The notes under the pieces are model-generated. The model did not search any database. It saw nothing but the letters and a program-made list of their open reading frames with translations, and was not told the origin of the DNA. Positions 60,379 through 64,000 of a stretch of 64,000 bases of DNA are shown piece after piece; the first letter of the stretch is position 1, and each line of letters opens with the position of its first letter. The DNA lies in NCBI RefSeq assembly GCF_000300855.1, contig NZ_ALJF01000023.1, positions 62,001 to 126,000 of the forward strand, written 5' to 3'. This DNA is from Agrobacterium albertimagni AOL15 (GTDB lineage: Bacteria; Pseudomonadota; Alphaproteobacteria; Rhizobiales; Rhizobiaceae). A program made the translations under genes and the position numbers.

Positions 60379-61542
60379 ATGTCCATCAAGCACGCCGCCA
60401 TCGTCGGAGCCGGGGTGGCGGGGCTCACTGCTGCCCTGTCGCTCGCCGCCAAGGGCATTTCCTCCGATATCATCGAGCAGGCGCCGCAACTCGGAGAGGT
60501 CGGCGCCGGCCTGCAGCTGTCGCCCAATGCGACGCGCGTCCTCGACGCGCTGGGCGTGCTCAGCGAACTCGAGCGTCACTGGGTGGAGCCTACGGCGATC
60601 AGCCTTGTCTCTGGCAAGGACCTCCGCCCACTGGCATCGGTACCCGCCGGTCAATTCGCGAGGAAGCGCTGGGGGCATCCTTATGGCGTTCTGCATCGTT
60701 CGACCCTTCAGCAAGGGCTTCTGCGGGCCGTGCTCAACCAACCGCTTTGCCGGCTGCATCTCGGCCATCGGGTACAGGGCGTTGGGGGCGATGCCCTCGC
60801 CTCGATCACCCATCGCAAACCTGATCTGGTCATCGGCGCCGATGGCGCCTGGTCAGTCGCCCGCGATGCGATCGTCGGTGCGCCGAGCGTCAGCTTTTCC
60901 GGCAACATCGCCTGGCGCTTCACCGTCAGCCAGGCTGCGGCGCCGGGCTTTTTGTCCCGGACAGGTGTGACCGCCTATCTCGGCGCCAAGGCGCATCTCG
61001 TCAGCTATCCACTGAACGAGATCGAGGGCTTCAACCTGGTTGCTATTGCGGCCGGCACGAGGAGCGACGAAAGCTGGGCCATCGATGCAGATGCGGCGCG
61101 GCGCGCCATGCTGCTCGAACAGTTTTCCGGCTGGCATCGTGACATCAGAACCATTCTGGCCGGCGCGGAGCGACCAACCTTTTGGCCTCTCTACCAGGCT
61201 TCCGAGGGCAACTGGCACAATGGGCGCGATACGATCCTGATCGGGGATGCGGCGCATGCGATGATGCCCTTTTCCGCACAGGGTGCGGCCATGGCGATCG
61301 AGGATGCATTTGCGCTGGTGGTCCATGTCGCGCGGGCACCCCTGCCCTCAGCACTTGCTACCTTCACGACCGAACGCAAGGCACGCGCCGCGCGGGTCAA
61401 GGCCCGCGGCGACTTCAACCGCTTCGCCTACCATGCACGCGGCCCCTTCCGCCTCGGGCGCGACATCGTGTTGTCGCTGCGCTCACCCGAGACGCTCGCC
61501 GCCGACTTGGACTGGCTCTACGGCCACCGGATCGACGGCTGA
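60379..61542 (+). CDS. FAD-dependent monooxygenase
   Basis: A 387-residue class A flavoprotein hydroxylase. The dinucleotide-binding motif is AAIVGAGVAGLTAALSLA near residue 6, the DG motif is LVIGADGAWSVARDAI near residue 150, and the FAD-ribityl GD motif is ILIGDAAHAMMPFSAQGAAMAIEDA near residue 290 (read as two adjoining motifs). It resembles salicylate or 3-hydroxybenzoate hydroxylase-like proteins; the substrate is unknown. A GTG at 60346 that overlaps the zinc-finger stop would add 11 residues and couple the two genes. Confidence 0.87.
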   Translation: MSIKHAAIVGAGVAGLTAALSLAAKGISSDIIEQAPQLGEVGAGLQLSPNATRVLDALGVLSELERHWVEPTAISLVSGKDLRPLASVPAGQFARKRWGHPYGVLHRSTLQQGLLRAVLNQPLCRLHLGHRVQGVGGDALASITHRKPDLVIGADGAWSVARDAIVGAPSVSFSGNIAWRFTVSQAAAPGFLSRTGVTAYLGAKAHLVSYPLNEIEGFNLVAIAAGTRSDESWAIDADAARRAMLLEQFSGWHRDIRTILAGAERPTFWPLYQASEGNWHNGRDTILIGDAAHAMMPFSAQGAAMAIEDAFALVVHVARAPLPSALATFTTERKARAARVKARGDFNRFAYHARGPFRLGRDIVLSLRSPETLAADLDWLYGHRIDG

Positions 61543-61554
61543 GCGACTTCGTCG

Positions 61555-62745
61555 TCAGACCGCGGCTGCCGCTGCAAATCCGCGCTCGAGATCAGCACAG
61601 ATATCCTCGACGTTCTCCAGACCGATCTGAAGCCTGATCACGGCGCCGTCGGTCGGGCCCTTGCGGATCTTGCGGTCTTCGAGATTGACGAGAACCGCGA
61701 GGCTCTCGTAGCCGCCCCAGGACCAGCCGAGGCCGAAAAGCTGCAGGGCGTCGAGGAAGGCATGCGCCTTGGGCTTGATCTTGTCCCTGGAGGCTGCCGG
61801 AAGGACAAAGGAGAAGACGCCGCTCGCGCCCTTAAAATCCCGCTTCCAGATGGCGTGGCCGGGAAAACTTTCGAGCGCCGGATGCAGGACACGGTCGACG
61901 TCACTTCGCGCTTCCAGCCAGCGGGCGACCGATAGCGCGCTCTTGTAGTGGTGCTCCAGACGCAGGCCCATCGTGCGCAGTCCGCGCAGGATCTGATAGC
62001 TGTCGTCGGGAGCGCCGCAGATGCCGAGCGTGATATTCGCTTCCTTCAGCACGGGCCAGTGCTTGGCATTGGCCGAGACTGTCCCCATCAGGATATCGGA
62101 ATGGCCCGACGGATATTTCGTGGCGGCGTGGATCGAGATGTCGGCCCCGAAGTCGAGCGCCTTGAAATAGAGTGGCGTGGCCCAGGTGTTGTCGATCGTG
62201 ACGACGCAGCCATGCTTGTGTGCCGCATCAGAGATCGCCCGGATGTCCTGCATTTCCATGGTGTTGGAGCCCGGCGCTTCGGTGTGCACGAGCCGGGTGT
62301 TTGGCCGGATGAGGCGCGCGATGTCGGATCCGATCTCGGGATCGTAATACTCGACCTCGACGCCGAGGCGTGTCAGCATCGTGTCGCAGAAATGGCGGCA
62401 GGGCGAATAGACGGAATCGACGATCAGCGCATGGTCGCCTGCGGACAGGAAGGCAAGGAAGGGAACCGTGATCGCGGCGAGGCCCGACGGCACGAGGATG
62501 GTTCCGGCAGACCCTTCCAATTCATCGAGCGCCTTGCACAGAGCATCCGTCGTCGGTGTGCCGCGCGTGCCATAGGTGTAGGGCTGCGTGCGCGTTTCCA
62601 TGGCCCGCGCATTCGGAAAGAGGACCGTGGAGGCATGCACCACCGGTGGATTGACGAAGCCGTGGTAATCGGCCGGATCATAGCCGATATGGCACAGTTT
62701 CGTGTCGGTGCCGGCAGATGCCAGCCAGTCTTTGGATTTGCTCAT
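61555..62745 (-). CDS. metC: Cystathionine beta-lyase
   Basis: PLP enzyme that cleaves cystathionine to homocysteine in methionine synthesis. The 396 residues belong to the Cys/Met metabolism family: RGTPTTDALCKALDELEGS near residue 60 and the PLP lysine in ATKYPSGHSDILMG near residue 211, with VVTIDNTWATPLYFK before it. Its location beside aapJ is common in rhizobia. It is divergent from aapJ. The leader does not match a SAM-II riboswitch. Confidence 0.92.
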   Translation of the reverse strand: MSKSKDWLASAGTDTKLCHIGYDPADYHGFVNPPVVHASTVLFPNARAMETRTQPYTYGTRGTPTTDALCKALDELEGSAGTILVPSGLAAITVPFLAFLSAGDHALIVDSVYSPCRHFCDTMLTRLGVEVEYYDPEIGSDIARLIRPNTRLVHTEAPGSNTMEMQDIRAISDAAHKHGCVVTIDNTWATPLYFKALDFGADISIHAATKYPSGHSDILMGTVSANAKHWPVLKEANITLGICGAPDDSYQILRGLRTMGLRLEHHYKSALSVARWLEARSDVDRVLHPALESFPGHAIWKRDFKGASGVFSFVLPAASRDKIKPKAHAFLDALQLFGLGWSWGGYESLAVLVNLEDRKIRKGPTDGAVIRLQIGLENVEDICADLERGFAAAAAV

Positions 62746-62974
62746 GGATTGACGATTCCTCAGGCTCGGATGCCGTGGTTTTCGCGCCTCCTTGCGGGGC
62801 GGTCAAGTTGCACAATTCTGTGATCCGCGGCGCAAGTCTTGCAGTTCGAGCATATCAGAACAGTCAAAAAGATGAGATTTTCATCACTTCAGGCTAAAAA
62901 CCACACATTTTTGCCTATTTGGAGGGCGAATTTGGCAAATTCGCGCTTTTGTGGCCGTTCTGCGGCATAAAGAC

Positions 62975-63003
62975 TTGACCCTGCCTGAATTTACGAATGG
63001 AAT
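62975..63003 (+). promoter_or_regulatory. Predicted aapJ promoter
   Basis: TTGACC, 17 bases, TGGAAT. The -35 is close to consensus, the -10 moderate. Transcription would begin near 63010, right at the leader hairpin. Confidence 0.45.
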
Positions 63004-63008
63004 GTGAA

Positions 63009-63033
63009 GGTTCGCACCGGGAGGCTGCGAACC
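63009..63033 (+). promoter_or_regulatory. aapJ leader hairpin with GGGAGG loop
   Basis: Perfect eight-base-pair stem GGTTCGCA/TGCGAACC with the nine-base loop CCGGGAGGC. The loop exposes a Shine-Dalgarno-like GGGAGG about 80 bases before the real start, a plausible target for small RNAs with anti-SD loops. Confidence 0.45.
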
Positions 63034-63101
63034 GACGTACGCTGCTGAATTCGGCTGGTGGCCGTCGCTGGCATACAACAAGAGAAAAAAGGTTGGGAAA
63101 A

Positions 63102-64000
63102 ATGAACAACAAGTTCCTGTCAGCTGCCATCGGCGCTGCGGTCCTGGGTTTTGGCGCGTCCGCAGCTTCCGCCGCGACGCTTGATGACGTGAAGGCCAAG
63201 GGTTTCGTCCAGTGCGGCGTGAACACGGGTCTTGCCGGCTTCGCTTCGCCGGATGCTGCCGGTAATTGGACCGGCTTCGACGTCGATTACTGCAAGGCCG
63301 TAGCTGCTGCCATCTTCGGCGATGCCACCAAGGTACGATACACGCCGACCACCGCCCAGAGCCGTTTCACGGCACTGCAGTCCGGCGAAGTCGACATGCT
63401 CGCACGTAACACGACCTGGACCATCAGCCGCGACACCGCGCTCGGCTTCAACTTCCGTACCGTCAACTACTATGACGGCCAGGGCTTCATGGTCACCAAG
63501 GGCCTGAACGTCAGCTCCGCTCTTGAGCTCTCGGGCGCCGCCGTCTGCGTTCAGTCGGGCACCACGACCGAACTGAACCTCGCCGACTACTTCCGGGCCA
63601 ACAACCTCGAATACAAGCCGGTCGTTTTCGAAAAGCTTGAGGAAGTGAACGCAGCCTACGCAGCCGGTCGTTGCGACGTCTACACGACCGACCAGTCGGG
63701 TCTCTATTCGATCCGCCTGACGCTGACCAACCCGGACGATCACATCGTTCTGCCGGAAATCATCTCGAAGGAGCCGCTTGGCCCGGCCGTTCGCCAGGGT
63801 GACGACCAGTGGTTCGACATCGTTTCGTGGACCCACTACGCTCTGGTACAGGCTGAAGAATTCGGCATCACCCAGGCTAATGTCGACGAGATCAAGTCTT
63901 CGACGACCAACCCGGACATCCGCCGTTTCCTGGGCGCCGAAGCCGACACCAAGATCGGTACCGATCTTGGTCTTTCCAATGACTGGGCCTACAACATCAT
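63102..64000 (+). CDS. aapJ: General L-amino acid ABC transporter substrate-binding protein (5' part)
   Basis: Periplasmic receptor of the rhizobial general amino acid transporter AapJQMP. The visible 299 codons start with a signal peptide (about residues 1-24, ending GASAASA) and continue with TLDDVKAKGFVQCGVNTGLAGFASPD, TGFDVDYCKAVAAAIFGD near residue 59 and LQSGEVDMLARNTTWTISRD near residue 91, the SBP family 3 pattern of AapJ. The gene runs off the window; aapQMP are expected next. Confidence 0.93.
   Translation, partial: MNNKFLSAAIGAAVLGFGASAASAATLDDVKAKGFVQCGVNTGLAGFASPDAAGNWTGFDVDYCKAVAAAIFGDATKVRYTPTTAQSRFTALQSGEVDMLARNTTWTISRDTALGFNFRTVNYYDGQGFMVTKGLNVSSALELSGAAVCVQSGTTTELNLADYFRANNLEYKPVVFEKLEEVNAAYAAGRCDVYTTDQSGLYSIRLTLTNPDDHIVLPEIISKEPLGPAVRQGDDQWFDIVSWTHYALVQAEEFGITQANVDEIKSSTTNPDIRRFLGAEADTKIGTDLGLSNDWAYNI

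Larger units (their letters stand above)
62746..63101. other. metC-aapJ divergent control region
   Basis: A 356-base gene-free interval. It holds the aapJ promoter and leader (listed separately), an AT-rich stretch around 62860-62940 and a GATGA/TCATC dyad near 62871-62885. No small gene or riboswitch is recognised. Confidence 0.6.

Noticed and set aside
62746..62880. SAM-II riboswitch in the metC leader
   Set aside because: The conserved pseudoknot sequences of SAM-II were not found by eye.
62933..62950. A sigma-54-like -24/-12 element upstream of aapJ
   Set aside because: TGGCA is present but the GC is one base off the required spacing; a sigma-70-like promoter just downstream explains the gene better.
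1..64000. tRNA, rRNA, insertion sequence, prophage, integron, CRISPR or restriction genes
   Set aside because: None was recognised; intergenic gaps are short and all long frames fit core metabolic or envelope genes.

Overview
The window is chromosomal DNA from an alphaproteobacterium of the order Rhizobiales, most likely family Rhizobiaceae (Rhizobium/Agrobacterium/Sinorhizobium relatives). The basis is high GC, the long rpsB-tsf-pyrH-frr-uppS-cdsA-rseP-bamA-lpxD-fabZ-lpxA-lpxI-lpxB cluster, the Zur-type (not Mur-type) zinc locus, an EipB/DUF1849 protein, a DUF2336 protein, a phasin and an aapJ gene beside metC. Almost all of it is core genome: about 71 protein genes, tightly packed, mostly in short operons. 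I see no tRNA, rRNA, insertion sequence, prophage, CRISPR array or defence locus.

Layout: 1-4318 (+) is the end of a SurA/PpiD-type chaperone followed by trpD-trpC-moaC-moeA. 4331-8936 (-) holds a small hypothetical gene, pyrG, secG, tpiA and an exported alpha/beta hydrolase. 9154-13051 (+) holds parE, an AI-2E-type permease and a small orphan. 13056-17442 holds a DUF2336 protein, a nitroreductase/flavin reductase pair, a three-repeat exported protein and a PlsC-type acyltransferase. 17545-20951 (-) is thrS, DUF2267, yidD and a NifU/IscU-like scaffold. 21222-23332 (+) is folE, hisI and a patatin. 23381-24694 (-) is a CBS protein and a rhomboid protease. 25008-30134 (+) is a tandem PilZ protein, a LapG-like protease, an exported protein, a DD-carboxypeptidase with SPOR domain, a small orphan and a gamma-carbonic anhydrase.

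30145-34736 is a zinc-homeostasis block: zur, znuB and znuC (-), znuA (+) and a CobW/COG0523 GTPase (+), with Zur-box-like palindromes before znuA/znuC and before the GTPase. 34738-47964 (-) is the envelope and translation supercluster, from lpxB back to rpsB. 48154-53419 holds eipB, a RidA/GDPD/GNAT/HIT run, a small membrane protein and azlCD. 53493-59941 holds clpA-clpS, a phasin, a DUF3126 protein, cysE, an enoyl-CoA hydratase and an alpha/beta hydrolase. 60104-64000 holds an NDUFS6-like zinc finger coupled to an FAD monooxygenase, metC and the start of aapJ.

Nothing here is an obviously new multi-gene system. The most interesting non-routine signals are: an orphan intrinsic terminator with hairpins upstream on the minus strand near 24742-24880 (candidate small RNA); an exact TTAA-N7-TTAAC CtrA-type site before an envelope gene pair; a NifU/IscU-like scaffold whose expected third cluster cysteine is alanine; an exported protein made of three degenerate repeats; a Zur circuit that appears to include a G3E GTPase; a leader hairpin on aapJ with a Shine-Dalgarno-like loop; and gene-order breaks (no lexA after moeA, no gltA beside lpxB).
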